Shown here: positions 36,712 through 45,000 of the stretch, in pieces
How positions within the stretch are numbered: position 1 is the stretch's first letter
How the letters are laid out: each line of letters opens with the position of its first letter
Origin: Blastococcus aggregatus
GTDB lineage: Bacteria > Actinomycetota > Actinomycetes > Mycobacteriales > Geodermatophilaceae
DNA: 64,000 nucleotides
Assembly: GCF_900221005.1 (NCBI RefSeq)
Contig: NZ_OBQI01000001.1
Coordinates: 1-64,000 of the forward strand
Reading direction: 5' to 3'
Position numbers and translations under genes: made by a program
Notes under the pieces: generated by a model
Databases searched by the model: none
Seen by the model: the letters and a program-made list of their open reading frames with translations, nothing else
Told to the model about the DNA's origin: nothing

Positions 36712-36933
36712 ATGCCCGGGACCACCTCGGAGCGAGCCGCGCTCAACGGGCGGCACGATCCGTTGCTGACCGTCGCGCAGGCCGGGGACTACCTGGGAAC
36801 CGGAGAGCGGTTTATTCGTCGGCTCATCGCTCAGAGGCGGATCACGTACGTCAAGCTCGGCAAGTACGTCCGGCTGCAGCGTTCAACTCTCGACGACTTC
36901 ATCGAGGCCGGACGTGTCGCAAGCGAGGGGTAG
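36712..36933 (+). CDS. Excisionase/HTH-17 DNA-binding protein
   Basis: 73 aa. The MerR-like/HTH-17 pattern is clear: DPLLTVAQAGDYLGTGERFIRRLIAQRRITYVKLGKYVRLQRSTLDDFIEAGR, with the beta-wing YVKLGKYVRL. Proteins of this type act as recombination directionality factors or small regulators. The start ATG 36712 is used; the longer frame from 36589 has no domain content. It lies 309 bp before the integrase, a normal xis-int arrangement. Confidence 0.85.
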   Translation: MPGTTSERAALNGRHDPLLTVAQAGDYLGTGERFIRRLIAQRRITYVKLGKYVRLQRSTLDDFIEAGRVASEG

Positions 36934-37242
36934 CCCGACTCGCGGCGCGCGGGAGGGTGCCCGGGCAGCGGGACGCCTTCCCGGCCAACGAGCTCGCCAC
37001 GCCACCAGGGCGCCGACCGGGACGTCGTCCTCGGCGGCCACACGACTGACCTCATGCGCGCGGCGAGATCTCGCGGGCCGCGGCCGCGGCAGCCTCTCTA
37101 GCTCCGCCAGCGACACGTCTCCCCGACGAAGTCAAGTGCTCTGGGGAACCGGTGGACGGCTGTCCGCTGATCGACGCAGCTGCCACCGCCCGGGTCGGCC
37201 CCACCGCAATCTCATGCCGGCGGAGAGAAGCAGGAGGTCATC
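36934..37242. other. Gap between excisionase and integrase
   Basis: No gene is supported in these 309 bp. A minus-strand frame (36883-37116) is Arg/Ala/Pro-rich and antisense to xis. A strong ribosome site (AGGAGGT) at the right end belongs to the integrase. Integrase arm-binding sites may lie here, but I see no obvious repeats. Confidence 0.35.
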
Positions 37243-38376
37243 ATGGGTCGAAGGGCTTGGGGCACGGTCCGCCGGCTTCCCTCAGGCCGCTACCAAGCTC
37301 GATACCCGGATAGCTCAGGCAAGCAGGTCTCGGCGCCGCACACGTTCGCGACCAAGGCTGACGGCAATCGGTGGCTCGCCAAGGTGCAGACCCAGTTGGA
37401 CTCGGGCAGCTGGATCGACCCGAAGGCCGGGCAGGAGACCCTCGGGGTCTACGCCGAACGGTGGGTCGACACCCGCCTCGTCCGCGGCCGACCGCTGGCC
37501 CCCCGCACAGCCGAGCTCTACCGGGCACAGCTCAAGAACCACATCGTCCCCGCGCTGGGGTCGACGCCACTGCGCCAGATGGACGCGTCCGCCGTCCGGG
37601 CCTGGTACGGAACGCTCAGCGGTCCAGATGGACCGGGCCAGGTCACGGCAGCAAAGTGCTACCGGCTGCTGCGTGCCATCTGCACCACGGCGGTCGATGA
37701 CAACCTCATCGCTCGGAACCCATGCTCCATCCGTGGGGCTGGGCAGGAACGATCCAGCGAGCGACCGATGTTCGCTCTCGCTCAGGTCCAGGCGCTCGTC
37801 GATGCTGTCGAGGATCGCTGGCGAGCGCTGATTCTCCTGGCCGGGTGGACGGGCCTGCGCATAGGTGAACTTGCGGCGCTCCGCCGGGAAGACCTCGACT
37901 TGACAGCAGGCACCGTGAGCGTTCGGAGCTCCGTCGTCGACGTGATCGGGCAAGGACGCTCCTATGGACCGCCAAAGTCGGCCGCCGGCCGGCGAACGGT
38001 GGCCATCCCGCCGCACATCATCGACGACCTGGCGCACCACCTCGCGACCTACGCCGAGCCCGGCGCGAAGGGGCTGGTGTTCGTGGGGCCCAAGGGCGGG
38101 CCCATTCGGCGCAACAACTTCGCCGCACGGGTGTGGGCTCCAGCCGCCGAGGCAGCCGGACTCCCACCCGGCTCTCATCTACACGATCTGCGGGGCTGGG
38201 GCGCCACCGTCGCTGCCCGGCACGGCGCCACCACTAGGGAGTTGATGCACCGACTCGGGCATGCCTCCCCCGCCGCAGCGCTGCGCTACCAGCGCGCCGA
38301 GCAAGAACGAGACGCCGCGCTCGCAGCCGCCATGAGCGCGGCGCTGGGGCACTCCGACGGCATGACATCGAGCTGA
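37243..38376 (+). CDS. int: Tyrosine recombinase (site-specific integrase)
   Basis: 377 aa phage/ICE-type integrase with AGGAGGT placed 4 bp before the ATG. The order is an N-terminal AP2-like arm-binding part (about 5-60), a SAM-like core-binding domain (about 65-165) and the catalytic domain. The active site residues are R206 (GWTGLRIGEL), a beta-hairpin lysine near 245 (PPKSAAGRRT), H314-x-x-R317 (HDLRGWG), H340 (HRLGHAS) and Y349 (ALRYQRAE). All are intact, so it should be active. It would integrate and, with the upstream excisionase, excise the element. Confidence 0.95.
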   Translation: MGRRAWGTVRRLPSGRYQARYPDSSGKQVSAPHTFATKADGNRWLAKVQTQLDSGSWIDPKAGQETLGVYAERWVDTRLVRGRPLAPRTAELYRAQLKNHIVPALGSTPLRQMDASAVRAWYGTLSGPDGPGQVTAAKCYRLLRAICTTAVDDNLIARNPCSIRGAGQERSSERPMFALAQVQALVDAVEDRWRALILLAGWTGLRIGELAALRREDLDLTAGTVSVRSSVVDVIGQGRSYGPPKSAAGRRTVAIPPHIIDDLAHHLATYAEPGAKGLVFVGPKGGPIRRNNFAARVWAPAAEAAGLPPGSHLHDLRGWGATVAARHGATTRELMHRLGHASPAAALRYQRAEQERDAALAAAMSAALGHSDGMTSS

Positions 38377-38618
38377 CCCTATTTGCGCCGGAGACAACTT
38401 CCGGGAGCCCGGGACGCCCCACCCATCGGCGAATAAGCGCAATCGGTCCCTCAGTCGCACACTCAGTAAGGACCACCCCGATCAGCCGCTTCGGCATCCC
38501 CGAAGTTCTGAGATCGTCGACGTCCCCAAGCCGCGGGCCGACCCCTGCCGGGCCCTCCACGACGTCTCCACTTCGAGGACCGGTTCTCGGCTGTTGGGCA
38601 GCACTACCGTGAGTGCGC

Positions 38619-39140
38619 ATGGGCCGTTTCACCACTGCTCGACTGGTGGCCATTCCGGTCACCCTCGAGGACACGCCCATGTTCGAGCGCCTGTGGGCTG
38701 ACGAGCGAGTCGGCCGAACCTTGGGCCGAATCCGCACCGCGCAGCAGGTCCACGAGGCTGTCGTCGCCAGCATCGAGCACTGGCAGCGGCACGGCTTCGG
38801 GCGGTGGGTGCTGTGGGACGGACGGCAAGCAGTCGGAACAGTGAAGTTGGCTGAGTGGCTCGCCCTTGGACGACCCGAGGTGGAGCTCGGCTACGCCCTC
38901 CTGCCCGCGTTTTGGGGCCGTGGCTACGCAAGCGAGGCGGGTGCCGGAGCCCTGGAACATGCTCAGGACCAGCTTGGCCTCACCGAGGTCGTCGCCTTCG
39001 CTCTCCCGGGAAATCAGCGGTCGCGTGCAGTCCTGGAACGCCTCGACTTCGGGCATGAAGAGCGACTGCTGCTCGGTGGGCGAGAGCACGTCCTGCGCCG
39101 CCGCCAACTCAACAAAAGGAGCAGTGGTGCTGCCGGCTGA
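38619..39140 (+). CDS. GNAT acetyltransferase (RimJ/RimL-like)
   Basis: 173 aa from ATG 38619 (a GTG two codons earlier is possible). The RimL-type pattern is TTARLVAIPVTLED, GRWVLWDGRQAVGTVKLAEW, VELGYALLPAFWGRGYASEAG (acetyl-CoA loop) and LPGNQRSRAVLERLDFGHEER. Its end overlaps the PHP gene start by 14 bp, so the two are co-translated. The substrate is unknown. Confidence 0.85.
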   Translation: MGRFTTARLVAIPVTLEDTPMFERLWADERVGRTLGRIRTAQQVHEAVVASIEHWQRHGFGRWVLWDGRQAVGTVKLAEWLALGRPEVELGYALLPAFWGRGYASEAGAGALEHAQDQLGLTEVVAFALPGNQRSRAVLERLDFGHEERLLLGGREHVLRRRQLNKRSSGAAG

Positions 39141-39978
39141 CGCTCACGTCCACAGCGAGTTCTCGTGGGACACAGGAGGTCCGTCCTCGGCGGCGGCCGG
39201 AACCATGAGGCGGACCTGTTCTCGAGCCGTCCGCATCGGAGTCCCCGCGGTGATCTTCACCGAGCACCTCGACGTCAGCGGCTGGCAGGCCGCCCCCGAG
39301 GACTTCACCGAACACCAACGTCCGCTCATCGACGGGGACGGGCTGATGCAGCCACCGACCTTCGACGCCGACGGCTACTTCGACTCCATCGAGCGCTGCC
39401 GACACGAGTTCCCCGACCTCCGCATCCTCACCGGCGTCGAGCTCGGCCAGCCCCACCTCGACCGCCGAGCGGCCGAAGCCCTCATCGACTTCTCCGCGCT
39501 CGACCGGGTCAACGGCTCACTCCATACGCTGCCGCTCGACGGCGGGCAGCGCAGCGAGCCGGTGACCCTCTTCCGCGGATGGACCGACCCCTCCGAGGTG
39601 GTCTGGAGGTATTTGACGGAAGTCCCAGTCATGGTGGCCAACGGGGATTTTGAGGTCTTCACCCACATCGACTACGCGGCTCGCTACTGGCCCACCGACG
39701 AGCACGGGCCCTTCGATCACACGCTGTTCGAGGACGGGTACCGGCAGGCCATGCGCGCCATCGCCTCATCTGGGCGGGCACTGGAGATGAACACCGGGCG
39801 CCCCCTCCGGCCGTGGATCCCGCAATGGTGGGCTGAGGAAGGCGGACGAGCCGTCAGCTTCGGCAGCGACGATCACGCAACCGCAGGGCTCGCAGCTAAC
39901 TTCCACGAAACTGTCGCGTTGCTCGACCACTTCGGCTTCACGCCGGGATCACGACCCGAGGACTTCTGGACCCGCTGA
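39127..39978 (+). CDS. PHP-domain phosphoesterase (histidinol-phosphatase-like)
   Basis: 283 aa from GTG 39127, chosen because AAAAGGAG lies 5 bp upstream and the PHP motif DAHVHSEFSWD follows at once. Metal-ligand motifs are HxH (residues about 6-8), TEHLD (about 44) and SFGSDDH near the C-terminus. Such proteins hydrolyse phosphomonoesters such as histidinol phosphate. The last 51 codons are repeated at 46250-46403 as part of a direct repeat. Confidence 0.85.
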   Translation: MLPADAHVHSEFSWDTGGPSSAAAGTMRRTCSRAVRIGVPAVIFTEHLDVSGWQAAPEDFTEHQRPLIDGDGLMQPPTFDADGYFDSIERCRHEFPDLRILTGVELGQPHLDRRAAEALIDFSALDRVNGSLHTLPLDGGQRSEPVTLFRGWTDPSEVVWRYLTEVPVMVANGDFEVFTHIDYAARYWPTDEHGPFDHTLFEDGYRQAMRAIASSGRALEMNTGRPLRPWIPQWWAEEGGRAVSFGSDDHATAGLAANFHETVALLDHFGFTPGSRPEDFWTR

Positions 39979-40028
39979 CGACCGTGACCAGTTGACCCAG
40001 CTGGCTGCCCGTGGCCCCGAGCACGCAC

Positions 40029-40562
40029 TCACGCTGCTTCCCGCAGGGACCGCTTGTAGTAGCGCAACGGACCCTTGCGGTCGTTCTCGGTGCGCTGGAC
40101 GTGGAAGCCGGCCCGTTCGATCACACGGCACGAGGCCAGGTTGCCGGGACGGATGGTGGACCAGACGATTTCGATCCCAGCCGCCGCCGCCTCCGCGAGA
40201 ACGGCCTCGGCCGCCTCGCTTGCGTAACCGCGACCCTGATTCGAGCTCCGGATCATGTAGCCGATCTCCGGCTCCGCGACCGTGCCCCGCGTCGTGAGCA
40301 TGCCGCAGTTCCCGAGCAGCAATCCGCCGTCGATCGCGCGGACGAGGTACCAGGCGAGCCCATGGTCGGCATACAGGGCCTGGCGGCGGGCGATCCAGTG
40401 AGCCGTCTGGTCCGGCGACGTGAAGGGGCCGTCGCCGATCGTGTTCGTTCGGGGGGCGCTGAAGATGGCGTGCAGCTCGTCGGCGTCCGACGCAACGGGC
40501 AGCCGCAGCGTGAGCCGCGCCGTCCTCAGACTGTCGCGCATCCAGCGATCAGCGTGCACCAC
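40029..40562 (-). CDS. GNAT acetyltransferase (RimJ/RimL-like), left-repeat copy
   Basis: 177 aa, RimL-type: LRTARLTLRLPVASDADELHAIF, LLGNCGMLTTRGTVAEPEIGYMI, SNQGRGYASEAAEAVLAEA (acetyl-CoA loop) and NLASCRVIERAGFHVQRTENDRKG. It differs from the right-repeat copy (46454-46987) at four residues by eye (about 98% identity). The first codon is GTG; an internal ATG (MRDSL) is an alternative. The upstream kinase is broken in this copy, so it probably depends on another promoter. Confidence 0.87.
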   Translation of the reverse strand: MVHADRWMRDSLRTARLTLRLPVASDADELHAIFSAPRTNTIGDGPFTSPDQTAHWIARRQALYADHGLAWYLVRAIDGGLLLGNCGMLTTRGTVAEPEIGYMIRSSNQGRGYASEAAEAVLAEAAAAGIEIVWSTIRPGNLASCRVIERAGFHVQRTENDRKGPLRYYKRSLREAA

Positions 40563-40941
40563 GGTCAGCCCTCCTCCCCCCGATCCTGAACCTGGAGAAA
40601 GCGAGCTTCAGCGGCGACCGTCTTGGTCGGAACAGGTCCTATCCGGGCACAGATCAGCTCGACGGTGCTTTCCAGGTCGGCGGTCCCATCGAGGACGATC
40701 TCGCCGGGGACACCCAGGGTGTCCGACTCGACGTACCAGTCCCGGAGCTTGCCCGCGGAGACTTCCGTGCCGAGTGGCCGCGTTCGGTGCCGGCGAAGCG
40801 TCTCCTCGAGCGGTACGTCGAGGTAGAAGACGTGCGTCGGCCCCGGTGCTCGGCCAGGACCTCGCCGAGCATCTCGCGGTAGTGCTCGGCCAGGAAGATG
40901 CCCTCGGCGATCACGTTGTAGCCGACCCCCGTGCAGTAGCG
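40549..40941 (-). pseudogene. 5'-truncated, frameshifted P-loop kinase
   Basis: Counterpart of the intact kinase at 46974-47558. Only the C-terminal two thirds remain. RYCTGVGYNVIAEGIFLAEHYREMLGEVLAEHRG is in frame, then a 1-bp deletion near 40842 throws the rest out of frame, and a +1 change in a C-run near 40585 alters the end. The P-loop half is absent because the repeat ends at 40941. It cannot make an active kinase. Confidence 0.85.
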
Positions 40942-41049
40942 CACGGCCAGAAGCAGCTCGTCCCCGGCATCCGCGAGCTCAACGTCGACCTGGTCGACGT
41001 GCCCCTCCTCGTGCCGCTGCCCGACCACCTCGGAACGGAGATCCCATGA
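40942..41049 (+). pseudogene. 3' remnant of an unidentified mobile-element gene
   Basis: Right after the repeat boundary a plus-strand frame reads GQKQLVPGIRELNVDLVDVPLL and ends in TGA, which overlaps the next ATG as ATGA. The coupled overlap suggests a true gene tail whose 5' part was lost at the junction. I do not recognise the family. Confidence 0.4.
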
Positions 41050-41617
41050 CCGTGCCGACCGAGCGCGCCACCCCGGCCTGCGTCGCCCCCGGCTGCGCCC
41101 ACGGCCAGGCCCGCGGCCTCCTCTGCCCCGCTCACCACGACAAGCTCGGCCAGACGCTGGCCGACCTCGCCGGCGACCTCACCGCCGGCAGCGAACCGTC
41201 GATGACCGCGTGGCGCACCGGCGGCGGATCCGGCGGCACCCTGGCTTCCGAACGCGACCCGATCGACTTCCGGCTCCTCGACGCCCAGACGCAGGCACCC
41301 CCGGTGCTCGCCGCCTCGGCCGGCTGGCTCGCCCAGCAGCGCGGCGTCGACCACCGGCCCGGGCAGCCCGACGGCGACCGGAAGCTGCTCGCCCACCCCG
41401 GCACTTCGCGTGGCTGGTCGGGCAGCCCGAGGTCGCCCAGTTCTGGTGCCAGATCCGCAGCCTGTGGTCGTCGCTGCGCGCGCACCTGCCGGTGCGCCGC
41501 TGCATGTGCGGCGGTCCGGTGTGGGTCGACCGCGGCGGCGGCTGGTGCTCCTGGTGCGCCACGTCATGGGCGGGCCGGGCGCTGCTTCATCTGGCGCCGC
41601 CGGAACGTCCGGCGTGA
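41046..41617 (+). pseudogene. Frameshifted zinc-finger-like protein of phage/element type
   Basis: Starts MTVPTERATPACVAPGCAHGQARGLLCPAHH, a Cys/His cluster typical of small actinophage and element proteins. The frame runs to LLAHP near 41400. Then a 1-bp loss in a C-run shifts it; the continuation HFAWLVGQPEVAQFWCQIRSLW, with a second cluster CMCGGPVW...GGWCSWC, is in another frame and ends at 41617. Repaired length is about 190 aa. It could be a sequencing error, but decay fits the surroundings. Confidence 0.6.
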
Positions 41618-41735
41618 GCCGCTGCGGGCTATGGAGCGGCCGTCGTGACGTTCCTCGGCTACCGCTGGACGTGGCCACTGAGCACAAGGCTTGTCGCTAT
41701 ACGGCGGCGATGTAGGGGTGCCCGAACGGCGATAG

Positions 41736-41768
41736 GCCGGGGCCACCGCCTCTGGCGATGGCCCCGGC
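41736..41768. terminator. Hairpin terminator downstream of the L7/L12-like gene
   Basis: Perfect 10-bp arms GCCGGGGCCA / TGGCCCCGGC with a 13-nt loop, 28 bp past the stop of the minus-strand gene. It would also stop plus-strand transcription from the decayed gene. Confidence 0.6.
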
Positions 41769-41795
41769 TCTACGGATCCGGCTGTGGAGAGTCGT

Positions 41796-42005
41796 CTACT
41801 CCGAGGTGCCCGACGAAGACTCCCCGCGGCGCTTTACAAGCGTCGCGGCATCTGTGAGTCCTAGCCCCGTCCGCTCACGCACCAGGCGAACTGCCTCCAC
41901 TTGCTGGTCATCCCGAAGCAGAGCGTCCACCGTTGAAGCCAAATCATCCGGCAGTACGACCGGAGATGCAGGCTCCGGCTTACGCCGTCGATTCCAGAAT
42001 CCCAT
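41796..42005 (-). CDS. Small ribosomal L7/L12 C-terminal-like protein
   Basis: 69 aa. Residues about 33-62 (DDQQVEAVRLVRERTGLGLTDAATLVKR) match the L7/L12 C-terminal (ClpS-like) fold, in which a Lys/Arg-Leu-x-RE-x-TGLGL-x-EA helix-turn is diagnostic. The N-terminus MGFWNRRRKPEP is basic. The ATG has GGAGGAAGAGGA upstream and lies 53 bp after the Rhs stop on the same strand, so the two are probably co-transcribed. Many actinobacteria have such orphan proteins with no known role; the position suggests a possible immunity partner. Confidence 0.72.
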   Translation of the reverse strand: MGFWNRRRKPEPASPVVLPDDLASTVDALLRDDQQVEAVRLVRERTGLGLTDAATLVKRRGESSSGTSE

Positions 42006-42057
42006 GAGTCCTCTTCCTCCGGTCAGCGGGTCGTCTCAGCTTCTTGCAGCCTCTCAT

Positions 42058-45000
42058 CTAACAGTTCTCGACAATGCCGGCGATGCCGAGGACTTCGGCT
42101 GCACCGGAGCCGAGAGCACCGGCGACCGCGTCGATCTTCTCAGCCCTTGTGGTCGCCCCGACCAGCAACTTCGCGGCGTCAGTGAGGCCACCGACCGCCT
42201 TGGCGAACCGGTAGAGCTTGAGCGCAGGCAGCCCGACCCCCGCCACAGCGACGCCGATAGCAGCCACGCACTTCGTCACCTTCCAAGCGGTGCCCCAGAA
42301 GAGGCCGGTCGGGTCGACGTAGTTTGTGGGGTTGCTGGCGCTGTACTCATAGCGGTTGGACCGCGACGGGTCGAGGATCGTTTCAAGGCTGTCTTGCTGG
42401 GTGAAGCGGCCCGTGGTGGGGTCGTACCACCGCATGCCGAGGTGAACCAGCGTGCTGCCGTGGTCGATGACGCCGCCGGCGTATCCGTGAATCTGGATGC
42501 CGATGGCGCCGCTACCGTTGACGGCGGTGGCGGTCACCGCGCCGTAGGGGTCGTAGGCGTAGCTGCCGGTCTGTCCGCCGTCGTGGTTGATCAGGGCGAC
42601 CGGGGACCCGAGGCCGTCGAGGGCCAGGTAGTGCGTGTTGCCTCCCTGCAGTGCCAGCGGAGTGCCTTGGGGGTCGTACAGGTAGCCGTAGCTGGTGGTG
42701 CCGTCCTTGTACGACTCGATGATGGGCATCCCGTTGCTGTTGGCGCGGCCGTAGGTGTAGGTGCGCTCCCGGACGCCGCCGCCGGACTGGCGGATGAGCT
42801 CGGTCTGGTCGGTGCCGGCATACCGGTAGGTGGCGTTGGCACGGGCGGTCATCTGCTCGCCGCCGTTGTAGCCGACCGTGGCTCCGACGCCGGGGGCGGC
42901 GGTGGTGTTGCCGGAGGCGTCGTAGGTGTATCCGGTGGTGGTGACCTGGTCGGCGTTGTTCACCGTCAGGGTCTGCACGACGGCACCGTTCTTCGTGGTC
43001 TGGATCCGGTTGCCGTTGCCGTCGTAGGTGTAGCCATACGAGTCGCCGCCGGGGGTGGTCGCTGCGGTCAGCCGGTTCGCGGCGTCGTAGCAGTAGGTGG
43101 TGACCAGCCCGGTGCGGTTGTCGGTCTGCGTCCACCGCAGCGAGGTGTCCTGGCCGGCCGCGGGAGCGGTGGCGCAGGCGCCGGTCGCCGGGGCGGCGTA
43201 GGAGTAGGACAGGTCGGACACTCGGGTGTTGTCGTTGGCCGTGCCGGAGTTCGGGGAGGCCTGCGAGGTCCAGGTGCGGATGATCCGGCTGGAGGCGTCG
43301 TAGTCGGTGTGGTTGTGCGCGGCCCACCGGGTGCGGCCGGTGTTGACGTGGAACCAGGTGTCGGTGCGCCGGCCGTCGGCGTCGTGGGCAAACTCGATGC
43401 GGCGCCCGTCGGGCGGGGTCATGGCGGTGACGAGGTTGCGAGCGTCGTAGCTGTAGGAGGTCGTCCCCGAGGCGTTGGTGGCGGTGGCGAGGTTGCCGAC
43501 CTTGTCGTAGGTGTAGGAGGCGCTGCCGGTGAGGCTGTGGGTGCGCGAGGTCAGGCGCCCGAGCGGGTCGTAGTCGAAGCTGGTGGTGCCGGAATTGTCG
43601 ATGCGGGTGTCGGTACGCCCGGCATCCTCGTAGGTGTAGGTGACCGTCGGGGTGGTGTCGGAGTAGTCGACCTCGAGGATCCGGTCGAGCTTGTCGTAGG
43701 TGTAGGTCTCGGTGACGCCGCGGCCGGAGGTCTTGGTGGCGAGGCGGCCGTAGCCGTCCCAGGTGTAGCTGCGTCCCGCGAGACTGCTGCCGGTCGGCGG
43801 GGTGATGCTGGTGACCTGGCCGTCGTAGTTGTAGCCGTAGTAGGTGACTGCACCGGATGGGCTGGTGGAGGTGTCCACGGTGCCGTCGGTGTTGTAGGAC
43901 ACCTCCGCCTTGGCGGAGCTGAAGTCCGCGGTCGACACCCGCTGGCCGGTCTCGTTGTAGCAGTAGGCGCTGGTGTTGCCCTGCCCGTCAGTGCTCTGAG
44001 AGGGCTGGTACTGCGCGGCGGTAGACGTCGTTGCACAACCGGCGTTTGGGTCGGTGTTCGGGCCGTAGCCGTATGCGGAGCTGGCACCGGTGGCCGAGGT
44101 GACGCCGGTCATCGACTCCCCGCCGTTGACGGCCTCGTCGTAGCCGACCGTCGTCGTGCCCGAGGTGTTCGTGGAGGTAGCGACGTCGAGGAACGGCGTG
44201 TAGGTGGAGGAGCGCTCATTGCCGAGCTGGTCGATGGTCTTGGCGACCAGCAGACGACCGTCGGTGGTGTGCTCGTACGAGGTGTGGGCGGTGAAGTCGG
44301 GGGCCAGGGACTGGTCGCTCCGCGGGTCCGCGACGGCTGTGTCGTCGTCGAAGTAGGCGAAGCGGGTCACGGCCCCGGCAGGCGCAGTGGCGGTCGGCTG
44401 AGTGACCTTCTGGACGCGGCCGAACGTGTCGTAGTTGAAGGAGGTCTGCGCCCCACCAGGGGCGGTAACAGTCTGAAGGTTGCCGCTGCCCGAGTAGGCG
44501 AACTCGGTGACGCGGCCTTCCTGATCGGTCATGCTGGCGAGACGGTTGCTGGAGTTGTACGCAAGGACGACAGACCGGGAGCCGGCCGACGTCGTCTGTG
44601 ACACCTCGGTGATGCGCCCTGCGCCGGAGCCGGTCGTGGTGACGTTCAGGGTCCGCGCCCCGGCCGAGCCGACATCGCTGGTGACCGTGGCGAGAGCACC
44701 CGAGGGGGCGTAGGTGAAGGTGGCCGCGTTGTTGCTGCGGTCCTCGATCGAGGTCAGCTGCCCGGCGCCGTTGAAGCGGCGCTCCTCGCCGCTGTTGTGG
44801 TCGTAGAGGACCCAACCGGTGGTGGCGTTCCCGGTGAGATCCATCTTGAAGCCGGCCGGGGACGCGTACTGCCCGGGGGTCCCGGCCTGCGGAATGAAGG
44901 CGCCGGTGAGGCCGCTGTCGCCGTGGTAAACGACGTAGCCGCCTTCCTTTCGCAGCCGCACGTCCGGGCCAGTCGACAGCCGCCAACCAGAGTCCGCGCT

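Larger units (their letters stand above)
39825..40941. repeat. Direct repeat, left copy (1,117 bp)
   Basis: Nearly identical to 46250-47366 at a constant offset of 6,425 bp. It contains the 3' end of the PHP gene, a complete GNAT gene and the 3' part of a P-loop kinase gene. Similarity starts at ATGGTG and stops after GTGCAGTAGCG in both copies. The kinase part of this copy carries one deleted C (near 40842) and one added C (near 40585) relative to the right copy. Confidence 0.9.

Noticed and set aside
36883-37116. Minus-strand ORF of 77 codons antisense to xis
   Set aside because: Arg/Ala/Pro-rich, no domain, overlaps a well-supported gene on the other strand.
38377-38618. attL/attR next to the integrase
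   Set aside because: No tRNA fragment and no copy of the 62984-63032 sequence here, so the attachment site could not be placed.
41758-44601. A 947-codon plus-strand open frame opposite the Rhs gene
   Set aside because: Gly/Val repeats mirror the YD repeats on the other strand. No start context, no domain.
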